Positions 8,070-15,893 of a DNA stretch of 64,000 nt are shown here, in pieces. The notes below the pieces were generated by a model. The model saw only the letters and a list, made by a program, of their open reading frames with translations. It made no database searches and was not told where the DNA came from. Source of the stretch: Bradyrhizobium sp. in8p8 (GTDB lineage: Bacteria; Pseudomonadota; Alphaproteobacteria; Rhizobiales; Xanthobacteraceae); NCBI RefSeq assembly GCF_000426845.1, contig NZ_AUGD01000013.1:1-64000 (forward strand). The letters are read 5' to 3'. The position numbers were made by a program, and so were the translations under genes. Numbering within the stretch: position 1 is the first letter of the stretch; every line of letters begins with the position of its first letter.

Positions 8070-8684
8070 CTACGCCTCACTCATCGCTGTCGACTGGCGA
8101 CGGCGGTAAGCCAGGAAGCCGACGCCAGCGAAGCCGAGGATCATCATGGCCCACGTGGAGGGCTCGGGGACCGGCGCGGTAAAGGCGAATTCAAAAGCAG
8201 TTTCAGACGTGCTGAACGTGATCTCGTTGGCGCCGTTGAGCTGCAGACCAATCAGATAGCCGGCCGGATTGTTCTGCTGATTGACGGTCGCGCCAAGACC
8301 CGCGGTGGTCAAGGTGTCATCACCTAAGGTGATTGTATTGTCGCCGTTCGGCGAGCCCCAGATGAGATAGAGAACATTGTCTTTGATGCTGTTCGCCAAA
8401 AGGCCCAAGTCGAAGGTCAAGGAGCCTGCATTGCCGATGTTGATCCAATTATGCGTCGCGTCTGACGTGCCAAAAGGATTCCAGCCGCAGTTGCTCAGAC
8501 CGCAGGTACCATTGGGCTGGCCCACCCAATTTACAGCATTGGGACCAGGGACGGCGGGCTGAGCAAGGTTTGCCGTGATCCCGTCAGATGCACCATAGTT
8601 TGTGAACGGAATAGGAGCCGCGTTCGCACTGCCCGAGAACCCAAGAATTGCGGCAAAGGCCGCAGCGTATAAGCTGTATTTCAT
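8070..8684 (-). CDS. PEPxxWA-CTERM sorting-domain surface protein
   Basis: The 204-residue product starts at the ATG at 8684 with GAGGT six bases upstream; a longer frame to 8753 lacks a proper signal start. Residues 1-22 are a signal peptide (KYSLYAAAFAAILGFSGSA, cut near ANA). The middle is Asn/Gly-rich with no enzyme motif and two Cys pairs near CGLSNCG. The C-terminus is VPEPSTWAMMILGFAGVGF plus YRRR, identical over that block to the protein at 10236. It is likely a secreted, exosortase-processed surface protein. Its own terminator follows. Confidence 0.88.
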   Translation of the reverse strand: MKYSLYAAAFAAILGFSGSANAAPIPFTNYGASDGITANLAQPAVPGPNAVNWVGQPNGTCGLSNCGWNPFGTSDATHNWINIGNAGSLTFDLGLLANSIKDNVLYLIWGSPNGDNTITLGDDTLTTAGLGATVNQQNNPAGYLIGLQLNGANEITFSTSETAFEFAFTAPVPEPSTWAMMILGFAGVGFLAYRRRQSTAMSEA

Positions 8685-8954
8685 GACGACCTCATTTAAA
8701 TAGATTTTAATATCTGCGGGGCGCAGCTTAAATTCAGTCTTTAAAGAGCGCAATACCGAATTAGGAATTCTTTAAGGGTTCAGTTCCCCCCAAGGCATCA
8801 CCCAAGTCGTGGCGCCGCCGGCCTGATCGAGTCAGGAGGTGGAAATGCGGCACTGCGGGATAATTAAAGACCAAGGGAGCCCAGTCACGGACACCAATGG
8901 TCGTTTGACTGGTTCAGAGGTTCAGAGGTCGCTCCCGGGCGTTCTCTTGATCTG

Positions 8955-9230
8955 TCATTCCAGCCCGCAGGCACGACGCACCCGCGACTGATAACGTCGT
9001 CTGACGTTCGGGCTCAACTGCTCGACCTCGGCGCAATCGCTCTCATACACCGGATTGCCATAAACAAAGTTGCCTTTGTCGGCGGCACTCGGCGGCAAAC
9101 CCTCGCGCTTGTTCGCGCGCCCATCGACACGCAGGTCGACAGGACCGTTGGGTTGACGCAGATCGACTTGAGCTGGCGCAGGAGCCGTCGCGAACATTAT
9201 ACAGATCAAGCAGGCGATGAACCGATACAT
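8955..9230 (-). CDS. Small exported hypothetical protein
   Basis: The 91-residue product has a signal peptide (MYRFIACLICIMFATAPAPA, cleaved near AQ) after a good GGAG ribosome site. The mature part is polar, with RQPNGPVDLRVDG and two Cys residues near the C-terminus (DCAEVEQL, RRACGLE) that could form a disulphide. No family is recognised. Its neighbours are PEP-CTERM genes, which fits an envelope role. Confidence 0.6.
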   Translation of the reverse strand: MYRFIACLICIMFATAPAPAQVDLRQPNGPVDLRVDGRANKREGLPPSAADKGNFVYGNPVYESDCAEVEQLSPNVRRRYQSRVRRACGLE

Positions 9231-9586
9231 TCTTGTCTCCGCAAACTACTCGCAGGGACAGGCCGCTACCGCAGGTGTTGTTCCCAGTGCTTTTGGCGTA
9301 ATGCAGCGAAACCAGTCCGACGTGCGATCGGCAAACATGCTTTCCGTGAGTTGTGAGCCCCGCCTGAAGTCGCAACACACAATTGATTGATGCGCCGGCA
9401 CAACGTCGTCGCCCAGAAAATACTCACCACGACAGAGCGCGCCCCGCATGCGCAGATCGCTATTGATATGTCCTGCGGCCCGCTTCCCGAAGCGAAGGAG
9501 CGCAACAATCGGAGATTTGCGGCCAGGCTCTCTAAGGGCAAGCGGTGATTGCTCCGGCTTTGGATCCGTCCATGCTGCTCATCGGG
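9231..9586. other. Intergenic; nothing convincing
   Basis: Short frames occur on both strands, but none has a ribosome site together with a protein-like composition. No hairpin terminator was seen. Confidence 0.4.
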
Positions 9587-9874
9587 TCAGGCGGATTCGC
9601 CGGGCCGCCCCAAGACCTGCATCTTCCACTTCATCTTCGGCTGGCTCTGCCGGATGCAGAACCTGCCGTCGATGACTGGTAACTTGAGCACCGAGTTGGG
9701 CAGGTTCCGGCAGCAACTTTGAGCGCTGGCCGGGAAACCCGGCTGGTAAACATATAGCCGCGCGTAGAACGGCTCGACCGAAACCAGTAAGTCAATCGTC
9801 CTGACGGTGCGGGGCAGCTTGTCCCTGAGATCGATCAGCCGATCACCGGGAATGCAGGCGAGCACCGTCAACAT
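9587..9874 (-). CDS. Doubtful hypothetical protein
   Basis: A 95-codon frame opens at ATG 9874 (MLTVLACIPGDRLIDLRDK) and includes a Cys pair (QSCCRNL). The composition is protein-like over the first two thirds and weak at the end. There is no clear ribosome site and no recognised relative, so it may be a decayed gene or chance frame. Confidence 0.3.
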   Translation of the reverse strand: MLTVLACIPGDRLIDLRDKLPRTVRTIDLLVSVEPFYARLYVYQPGFPASAQSCCRNLPNSVLKLPVIDGRFCIRQSQPKMKWKMQVLGRPGESA

Positions 9875-10235
9875 AAGGGCCCAGCCTCATCGTGCCTCAC
9901 CTTGCCGCTACGCCACCTCGAGTTTAGCCGAGAAGATGCTGATGATCACGTTCCTCTGAAGCACAACGAGACGGTGGGATCGTTGCAATTTCGTGCCGGA
10001 CGATCGCCGGCACCGCACAAGAGACCGTCGCATTGAGGTTGAAAAATTCAACTTGAAACCGCGCTGATTGCCAAAAACTCCCGCTGCATAACGCACCGGC
10101 TTATATACATAACACTTTGATAATAATAATGTTATTACCCCGGAACTAATCAATCATACTATTTTTTCCCGACAAGGCCTCGACTAATAAAGTTCCCGAA
10201 ATTACTATGCGCTCGATTTCTTCAAGGAGGCATCG
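9875..10235 (+). promoter_or_regulatory. Leader and likely promoter of PEP-CTERM gene
   Basis: No gene is seen. Bases 10090-10210 are strikingly AT-rich for this genome, with AATAATAATGTTATT forming a small inverted repeat (AATAA/TTATT) near 10125. This is a plausible promoter or H-NS-type silencer-binding stretch. The region ends with AAGGAGG at 10224-10230, a perfect ribosome site that fixes the GTG start at 10236. Confidence 0.45.
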
Positions 10236-10913
10236 GTGTTTTGTTCTGTTAGAGTTTTTCTGGGCGCCTCATTGGCCATTGCTGCCGCTTCGTCCGCCCA
10301 CGCCGCCATAGTCATCCAGGCCGTAAATGGCCTTGGTGATTTCGATCAGAACGCTCTGTTTCAGGTCGCGCAAACCAATCAGCATTCCGTCACTGCAATC
10401 GGAAACCAGTCCCACGCGGATTTGATAACGATCACCAGCAATGATGCGCTGAGTACGAACGCCAACGGCCAAGCCAAGATCACAGCGTTCAATGTCGCAT
10501 TCGATGACCTCTCCTTCGTCCCTGCGGGAACGGTTACAGGCTATAGCGCGGTGCTGTTCAACATCCAGGCCCCAAAGCTGGACAAGAACGAGGCTCCGAC
10601 CACAGTCAGCTTCAGCTTCAACAACGGAGCCTATGGAGATCTGACGCTTGGCAACAACGTCTATGATTTCGTCCTGAAGGACGGCGGCAGCAACTTCTTT
10701 CTGGCGACCGTGGCCGATGGCAGCGTGATTACGCAAGGCTCCCTAATCACCAGCCGCAACATCGATGCGTTCGAACAGGTTAGGGTCGACATCGCGGCAC
10801 CCGTGACCGCTGTTCCCGAACCCTCGACCTGGGCCATGATGATCCTCGGCTTTGCCGGCGTCGGCTTCCTGGCCTATCGGCGTCGCAGCCAGGCTGCTGC
10901 CAACCCAGCGTAG
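10236..10913 (+). CDS. PEPxxWA-CTERM sorting-domain surface protein
   Basis: The 225-residue product starts with GTG at 10236, set by AAGGAGG five bases upstream. Residues 1-22 are a signal peptide (VFLGASLAIAAASSAHA). The body is Asn/Thr/Ser-rich, predicted beta, with FSFNNGAYGDLTLGNNVYDF. The tail carries VPEPSTWAMMILGFAGVGF and YRRRSQ, matching the gene at 8070 closely also at the DNA level. It has its own terminator at 10946. Function beyond surface location is unknown. Confidence 0.88.
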   Translation: MFCSVRVFLGASLAIAAASSAHAAIVIQAVNGLGDFDQNALFQVAQTNQHSVTAIGNQSHADLITITSNDALSTNANGQAKITAFNVAFDDLSFVPAGTVTGYSAVLFNIQAPKLDKNEAPTTVSFSFNNGAYGDLTLGNNVYDFVLKDGGSNFFLATVADGSVITQGSLITSRNIDAFEQVRVDIAAPVTAVPEPSTWAMMILGFAGVGFLAYRRRSQAAANPA

Positions 10914-10945
10914 CCTCCCAGCATGAAGATCGCGATCTAAATTGA

Positions 10946-10971
10946 AGAGACCGCCGTAGCAGGCGGTCTCT
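10946..10971 (+). terminator. Rho-independent terminator
   Basis: A perfect 10-bp stem (AGAGACCGCC / GGCGGTCTCT) with loop GTAGCA lies 33 bases after the PEP-CTERM stop and is followed by a T-rich tract (GTTGCTGTT). The stem core is the same as at 8022. Confidence 0.7.
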
Positions 10972-11060
10972 GTTGCTGTTGCAGCTGCTCCAAGAAGCCT
11001 TCTCGTACCGGTCCACGGAATGCCCAAAGACCAGGGCCTCAGCCGAGACTATCGAGCACC

Positions 11061-11330
11061 TTAGGCTGGCGAGTGAGCGACGCTTCGCCGTCCGAAGGCC
11101 GGAAACGAACGCAGCAAACGATCCGAGTTGTCGTTGGTGGCTTCGTTCTGCTCGCAATCCAAGTCGGCGATAACATCCTCGAACGCAGAGATCGTCTGCT
11201 GGAGGACAGCAATTTGCGTTAGCTCGTCGTCTCCAATCGGGCCCTTATGATTTCTGAGCGCAACGACCAGCTCACGGCGGCGCTCTTTCAATTGAACCAG
11301 CGGCAATCCGTGATCTGGTGGATGATACAT
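11061..11330 (-). CDS. Small hypothetical helical protein
   Basis: The 89-residue product starts at ATG 11330 with a strong GGGGAGGG ribosome site. It has a charged helix (QLKERRRELVVALRNHKG) followed by DDELTQIAVLQQTISAFEDVI, so two helices in a likely hairpin, then a disordered tail. No family can be named. Its neighbours give no functional clue. Confidence 0.55.
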   Translation of the reverse strand: MYHPPDHGLPLVQLKERRRELVVALRNHKGPIGDDELTQIAVLQQTISAFEDVIADLDCEQNEATNDNSDRLLRSFPAFGRRSVAHSPA

Positions 11331-11829
11331 CTGGAACCCTCCCCTGCCAACTTGCTCAACTTTAAGCCAGATCAGCTGAAAACGAATTGAAACGACTGGT
11401 CAAATTTTAGATTTTCGCCGTTCTGAGCCAGACGAGATCAGAACACCGGGTGCTGAGCTCCTTCTCGTTGTAAGCGCCTGGATCTTTTAGCCCCCGCCCT
11501 GACCTCCCGCAGAGCCAATCCAACCCGCTGGAGCATCTCACGCGATGAGAAACGATGGTGCATAGGGCCCCTGGGCTGCTCCAAGCTACGATGACACCAG
11601 CCCACTGCTGAAAGAAGCACCGCCATGTGCGAGACGGAGCAGACGCATGACCCTGCCCCGCAGATGCCGCCAGCCAAAGAGGCTCGAGCAGGCTTGCTCT
11701 TATTGAGGCCCTTCTTCCGTCATGCGGATGAGCCACTGCCTTCCGTGCTGAATGCCTGAGAACTACCTCAGTAAGGTTGACTGGTTAGGTTAAGGGCTAA
11801 ATCGAGTTGCTCGATCGCACGCCCCCGCT
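11331..11829. other. Intergenic, about 500 bases, no gene seen
   Basis: Frames on either strand are short and lack ribosome sites. At 11752 a 14-codon frame (MPENYLSKVDWLG) repeats the first bases of the frame at 4425. Otherwise nothing is supported. Confidence 0.4.
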
Positions 11830-12033
11830 ATGTCTCTTCCTATGAACAAGCAGAGATACAAGCCTCCGGAGCGTGATCTCCCGTCCACCAGGCTCGGCCG
11901 CATGCGTGACGAAGTGCTCAAGCTAAGGCGGGAGCTCGAAGCGGAGCAGGCACGAGCGGATGCCATTCAAGCTCGGCGTCTCGGTGGCACTACACTAACC
12001 AAGCAGGCCACCACAAAGGTCTCAACGCGATAA
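11830..12033 (+). CDS. Small coiled-coil hypothetical protein
   Basis: The product is 67 residues from ATG 11830, or 63 from ATG 11842. The central part RMRDEVLKLRRELEAEQARA is a clear charged coiled coil; the ends are polar and disordered. No ribosome site is obvious. It resembles in size and layout the protein at 4495. Unknown function. Confidence 0.45.
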   Translation: MSLPMNKQRYKPPERDLPSTRLGRMRDEVLKLRRELEAEQARADAIQARRLGGTTLTKQATTKVSTR

Positions 12034-12309
12034 GCGAGACGAGATATTCCCGAGCTTTGACAGCCGGCAATGGCTGGCCTGAGCGCGATATTTTCGAAGT
12101 CGATCGCGGGAACTACAGCACCGGCTCTGGAATGACATGGGATCATCCAGCCTCGGCGGTTACACCCATGCTTTCAGCTCAGCTGCGTGCAGGACAAAAG
12201 CGTGCGAACCTGCATCAAGGCCCACGCTCAGAGGGATGGGGCCATCACCAGCGAGAGTCCTTCCTTCACAACCAGAAGCGCCGCGCCTGAGCGGACGCCC
12301 AGCAGACTT

Positions 12310-12831
12310 TTACCCGTTGTCGGCCCATGACCGGCCCGCATTCGCAGCAGAGGTCGGCTTCTTCGTTCCCTTCCCGGTGGGACCGAGCGAGTAGACATTG
12401 TACTCGCCCTGCTCCGAAACCGTGTACTGGTACGGCCGCCCCCACGGATCCAGAAGTGTCTTGGCGTTCTTCAAATAGGGACCGTTCCAGCGAGGCGCTT
12501 CCGGCGTCGCTTCGACCAAGGCTCTGAGGCCGGCGCTGGGACTGGGATAGGACCCATTCTCGACGTAGTACATCTCGAGAGCCGTGTTGATGTTCTCGAT
12601 TTGCAGCTGCGCGGATTGTGTCTTCGCCTTTCCAAAATAGCCCATCACCTGCGGAGTCGCCATGGCGGTTAGCGCTGCGAGGATGCCCATGACGACGAGC
12701 AACTCGAGCAACGTATAGCCCGCTACCGCCGACCGGCGCTTGTCGTAACGCGGTTTCTTGAAGCACCGAGACGCTGAAGATTTACTCGTGTCGACGGTCA
12801 TGACGACGCCCCCAAACAAGTACCCTTGCAT
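12310..12831 (-). CDS. gspG: Type II secretion major pseudopilin GspG
   Basis: GspG builds the T2SS pseudopilus. The prepilin site is AVAG/YTLLELLVVMGILAAL, with Glu at +5 and a hydrophobic helix. The C-terminal GspG features follow: YYVENGSYPSPSAGLRALVE, WNGPYLK, LLDPWGRPYQY and YNVYSLGPTG. Two points are odd. The leader is 27 or 37 residues long depending on the start (ATG 12801 or 12831), far longer than usual, and +1 is Tyr, not Phe or Met. The gene is separated from the other gsp genes by 1.2 kb containing two unrelated genes. Confidence 0.92.
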   Translation of the reverse strand: MQGYLFGGVVMTVDTSKSSASRCFKKPRYDKRRSAVAGYTLLELLVVMGILAALTAMATPQVMGYFGKAKTQSAQLQIENINTALEMYYVENGSYPSPSAGLRALVEATPEAPRWNGPYLKNAKTLLDPWGRPYQYTVSEQGEYNVYSLGPTGKGTKKPTSAANAGRSWADNG

Positions 12832-13064
12832 TTCGGGGTATCCTCATCGCGCCACGTGTTCACCAGGTTAATTCGATGAATAACTTCGAGCCAGCCTGAA
12901 TACGGCCGTAGTAGACCGGTGAGAATGCCAGATCTCGTGATAGGCTTGCGTTAAGCATTCCAGCAAGTTGACGGCGCTCGCTGCCTGGAGGCTTGGCTCC
13001 TCGCGCTTCACACTGCACAACGCATCGATCAACGTGAGGATCAGTCCCGCTGACGTCCGCCCAA

Positions 13065-13424
13065 TCAGTTGCAGCGGTTTAGACTTCGCACTCGCGGGCC
13101 GTCGAACCAGACCAGTCGGCAACGCGCCACGTCAGGCCGGCCAAGAGCATCACGCGCCCACTTTCCATAGACGGCGTACTCGCCGTAACCGAAGGGGTAA
13201 TCATATCCATCGTCGAGTCTGTTGTACGCGTAAGGCGCGACGGGATAGTAGAGATCTGGCGTCACGACGGTCACAATGGGAGGCGCGAGTCGAGCATGAA
13301 ATCCGTATGCACTGCGCCAATGGTGCTTCCGATAGGGACCCGCCCCTTCGCGAGCCTCGGCCATGGAAGGTAAGAGCGCCGCTAATACGGCGGCAGCGGT
13401 GACCGTAATCCCCTTGGCTTTCAT
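13065..13424 (-). CDS. Exported Tyr/Pro-rich hypothetical protein
   Basis: The 119-residue product has a signal peptide (ITVTAAAVLAALLPSMAEA). The mature part is rich in Tyr, Pro and Arg (LYYPVAPYAYNRLDDGYDYP) and ends with two Cys (RCRLVWFDGPRV...NRCN). Such small exported proteins are common in rhizobia and uncharacterised. It lies within the T2SS region, so it might be secreted cargo or a chance neighbour. Confidence 0.6.
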   Translation of the reverse strand: MKAKGITVTAAAVLAALLPSMAEAREGAGPYRKHHWRSAYGFHARLAPPIVTVVTPDLYYPVAPYAYNRLDDGYDYPFGYGEYAVYGKWARDALGRPDVARCRLVWFDGPRVRSLNRCN

Positions 13425-13616
13425 CTATGTACTCGCTTTCTCACGTCTCCCTGCTGGCACGACAGGGGTCATTCTATACCGCCCGTAGGCCGGACGAACA
13501 CTGCTCGCCCGAGACGTGGTTAAGCCTTCAACCCCGGTCTTGGAGAGAGGCGAACCAAGTTGATGGCGTTACCGAAATAATTGAACGCCTGACACTTGGC
13601 CCTGCATAAGGCGACG

Positions 13617-14015
13617 ATGAAGAGATCGACCGTCACAACCGTGCTTGCGATTGCCGCCTGGGGTGTCATTTCCCTCATCGGTTATGCCACGCTGACGAAG
13701 GTTCAATTCATCTACACAGTTTATGGAAAGATCAAACCGTTCCTTTTTGGGGTCGACATGGCGACATGGGCGCATCTGGAACACGCGATCGCCTTCCTGA
13801 CGTTGGGCTGCCTCTTCGCCGCGACATATCCTCGTCGCACAGCTTTAGTCTGCCTGATCGTGGTCGGCAGTGCGCTAACGTTCGAGGTGCTTCAGACGCT
13901 GACACCCGACCGGCACGGCACCCTGTTCGACGCATTCGAGAAAGTCGTTGCGGGCTGCGCAGGGATTGCCGCGGTCAAGGTCGTCCAGTTTATTCGAGCC
14001 AGGAAACGCGCTTGA
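13617..14015 (+). CDS. VanZ-like small membrane protein
   Basis: The 132-residue product from ATG 13617 has four hydrophobic segments. The signature is WAHLEHAIAFLTLGCLFAAT and ALTFEVLQTLTPDRHGTLFD, typical of VanZ/teicoplanin-resistance-like domains, which in proteobacteria are of unknown role and often lie near polysaccharide or PEP-CTERM genes. A TTG at 13596 in frame was passed over. It runs toward the prepilin peptidase gene (convergent, 29-base gap). A second VanZ-like gene lies at 36820. Confidence 0.65.
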   Translation: MKRSTVTTVLAIAAWGVISLIGYATLTKVQFIYTVYGKIKPFLFGVDMATWAHLEHAIAFLTLGCLFAATYPRRTALVCLIVVGSALTFEVLQTLTPDRHGTLFDAFEKVVAGCAGIAAVKVVQFIRARKRA

Positions 14016-14044
14016 GACCCACAAGTGCCGCGACTATTGCGAAC

Positions 14045-14674
14045 CTATCCCGACAGCAAGCCCATCGGATCGAACACCCAAGCGAGCCAAAGCCCGACGG
14101 CGAGATGGGGACCGAACGGGATGGCATGCCGACCATTGACTTCGTAGCGCTGCGACGCCAGCAGGAATGCGCTGGCGAGCGCCGAGACAACGGCGACCAG
14201 AAGCACGACCGGCAGCGAGCGAAGGCCGATCCACAACGCCGCAGCGGCCAGAAACTTTACGTCACCGAAGCCAAGCCCATCGTAGCCGCGGACCCACCGA
14301 AACATCGAGCGAAAGCTCGCGATCGCAATCGCCACGATAGCGGCGTCCGCGAGGCGAGACATGATTGCGTCCGGGTCCTGGAGCGATACCGCGGCCACCC
14401 CTCCCATCGCCAATGCGCCGACCAGGCTATCAGGGATAATGCCGAACCTGGCGTCGATCGCACAGATCGCCGACAGGAGGGCGAAAAGACCAAGGCTGAG
14501 TAGCAGGTGCAAGATCCACATGGAGCTTGGCTGCGCGTTCACCAGGATCCAGCACAACCCAACGACCAGAAGCCAGGCCAGTAGAAACTGATCGCGATAA
14601 GGAGCGCGGCCGCAAAGGGCGCACGCAAGGTAGCGGCTGATCCGCACCAGCATTTTGCGGAGCGGTTTGCTCAT
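14045..14674 (-). CDS. Type IV prepilin peptidase (A24), short form
   Basis: The 209-residue membrane protein has the two catalytic Asp motifs of A24 peptidases: AIDARFGIIPD and GYDGLGFGDVKFLAAAALW, on cytoplasmic loops between several hydrophobic segments. It would cleave and prepare the pseudopilins of this locus. Full-length PilD/GspO proteins (about 270-290) have an N-terminal methyltransferase part with two CxxC motifs; here only CALCGR remains near residue 18, so N-methylation is doubtful. Its start overlaps the gspC-like stop by 4 bases (ATGA). Confidence 0.85.
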   Translation of the reverse strand: MSKPLRKMLVRISRYLACALCGRAPYRDQFLLAWLLVVGLCWILVNAQPSSMWILHLLLSLGLFALLSAICAIDARFGIIPDSLVGALAMGGVAAVSLQDPDAIMSRLADAAIVAIAIASFRSMFRWVRGYDGLGFGDVKFLAAAALWIGLRSLPVVLLVAVVSALASAFLLASQRYEVNGRHAIPFGPHLAVGLWLAWVFDPMGLLSG

Positions 14675-15297
14675 TTCGCCAAGACGGAAAGATGCAGGGT
14701 CTGTCTTTCGCCATCCGCCTCGAGCACGATCTCGTTAGGCTTGATCTCGGAGAGACGCCAGCCAGACCACTGCTCATTCAATGCAACCCAGGCTCCTACC
14801 GGGTTGTCCGACGAGGTCATAAACGCTTTGGCTCGCTCCCCGTTCATGAAGACCCCCCGAAGCGCGACGCTGGAGTCGAGCATCATTCTGTCCGGTGGCG
14901 GGGACGCGCCGAATATTGCGGGCGCTGCCGCGATTGCCGGCGCCTGACGGCTCCTCGAAAAGAGTGGATGCTGCAGGATGTTATCGTGCGTCCCGACGCC
15001 CTGGTTCTCCCGCTCCAGGGAAGTCCGGGCACCGGCGCCGCCGGCGGCGGATTGGCTGGCGATCGCGAACTCCAGAGACGCGATCGCCACGATAGGCGCT
15101 GCCAACGCGAGCAACAACAACCCGGCAAGGCCTAGCAAAAATCCCCGTTTGATCGGCGCGATAGACCTCAATTCCCGTTGGCCGGGGACATAAGCACGCA
15201 AGAGGTCACGGAAGGGCCCGGGCCCAAGCGCGCTCCGCGACGTCACGATGGCTTGCATCAGTTGCCGCCGACCGAGTTGGGTCGCCTTTTTGATCAT
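14671..15297 (-). CDS. GspC-like T2SS inner-membrane component
   Basis: The 208-residue product has a basic cytoplasmic start, one membrane helix near residues 50-75 (RGFLLGLAGLLLLALAAPI), and a periplasmic part with HPLFSRSR near residue 112 and a compact end domain: VALRGVFMNGERAKAFMTS and GWRLSEIKPNEIVLEADG. This HR-domain layout is that of GspC, which links the inner platform to the secretin; GspN/C naming is mixed in T2SS type b systems. It has no PDZ or coiled-coil tail. ATGA overlaps with both neighbours show tight coupling. Confidence 0.72.
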   Translation of the reverse strand: MIKKATQLGRRQLMQAIVTSRSALGPGPFRDLLRAYVPGQRELRSIAPIKRGFLLGLAGLLLLALAAPIVAIASLEFAIASQSAAGGAGARTSLERENQGVGTHDNILQHPLFSRSRQAPAIAAAPAIFGASPPPDRMMLDSSVALRGVFMNGERAKAFMTSSDNPVGAWVALNEQWSGWRLSEIKPNEIVLEADGERQTLHLSVLAK

Positions 15298-15893
15298 CGG
15301 CTCGTCGCCTTCCCCTCGCCGCCGGGCCGAATCTCGCTCAACAGCGGGCCGCCCGGGGAGGGCTTTGGCGTGCGTAGCGCACCCTCGACCGTCAAGCTCA
15401 CCCGCATACGACTATCGTCACCGTCGGCAAGTGTTCGCAGCGACAAGTCGGTGATGAACAGAAAAGGCGTCTGGGTTTCGATTGCGGCAACCAGTTCCCG
15501 CACCGCCGCGGCCGTCCCCTCCACCTCCAGCCCGACCGGAACGGCGCGCCATTGCGCGGCTTGACGTCCCGGCAGCCCGCGCACGGCCTGCACCGCCAAT
15601 CCCTTGGCGCCCGCCAACGCTTGGAGGTTGGCTTGGAGGTCGGCACTGGCGATCCGTTCCTCGGCACCCGCAAGGTACGGATCGGCTTCCGGTGTCGAAG
15701 CCTTGGCGAGCCTGAACGTGTCATGCGCGACACGCCGGACCTGAGCGAGTTGCGCTGCGCTATCCAATATCTCGTCATTGCGCAGACCGAAATGCGAGAC
15801 AATTGGCTCGAAGATTGCAAAGCAGACAGCCAGCACGATCGCTCCGTTGAGCCCGTAGAAAATCAGCCGCCGCCGGAGCAACTCGCCAGTCAT
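15294..15893 (-). CDS. gspM: T2SS assembly protein GspM (type b)
   Basis: The 199-residue product has one N-terminal membrane helix (YGLNGAIVLAVCFAIFEPIV), then a periplasmic domain with ADLQANLQALAGAKGLAVQ and a ferredoxin-like C-terminal pattern (AVPVGLEVEGTAAAVRELV, FLFITDLSLRTL). This matches GspM subtype b, partner of GspL in the inner platform. It overlaps gspL by 4 bases. Confidence 0.78.
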   Translation of the reverse strand: MTGELLRRRLIFYGLNGAIVLAVCFAIFEPIVSHFGLRNDEILDSAAQLAQVRRVAHDTFRLAKASTPEADPYLAGAEERIASADLQANLQALAGAKGLAVQAVRGLPGRQAAQWRAVPVGLEVEGTAAAVRELVAAIETQTPFLFITDLSLRTLADGDDSRMRVSLTVEGALRTPKPSPGGPLLSEIRPGGEGKATSR

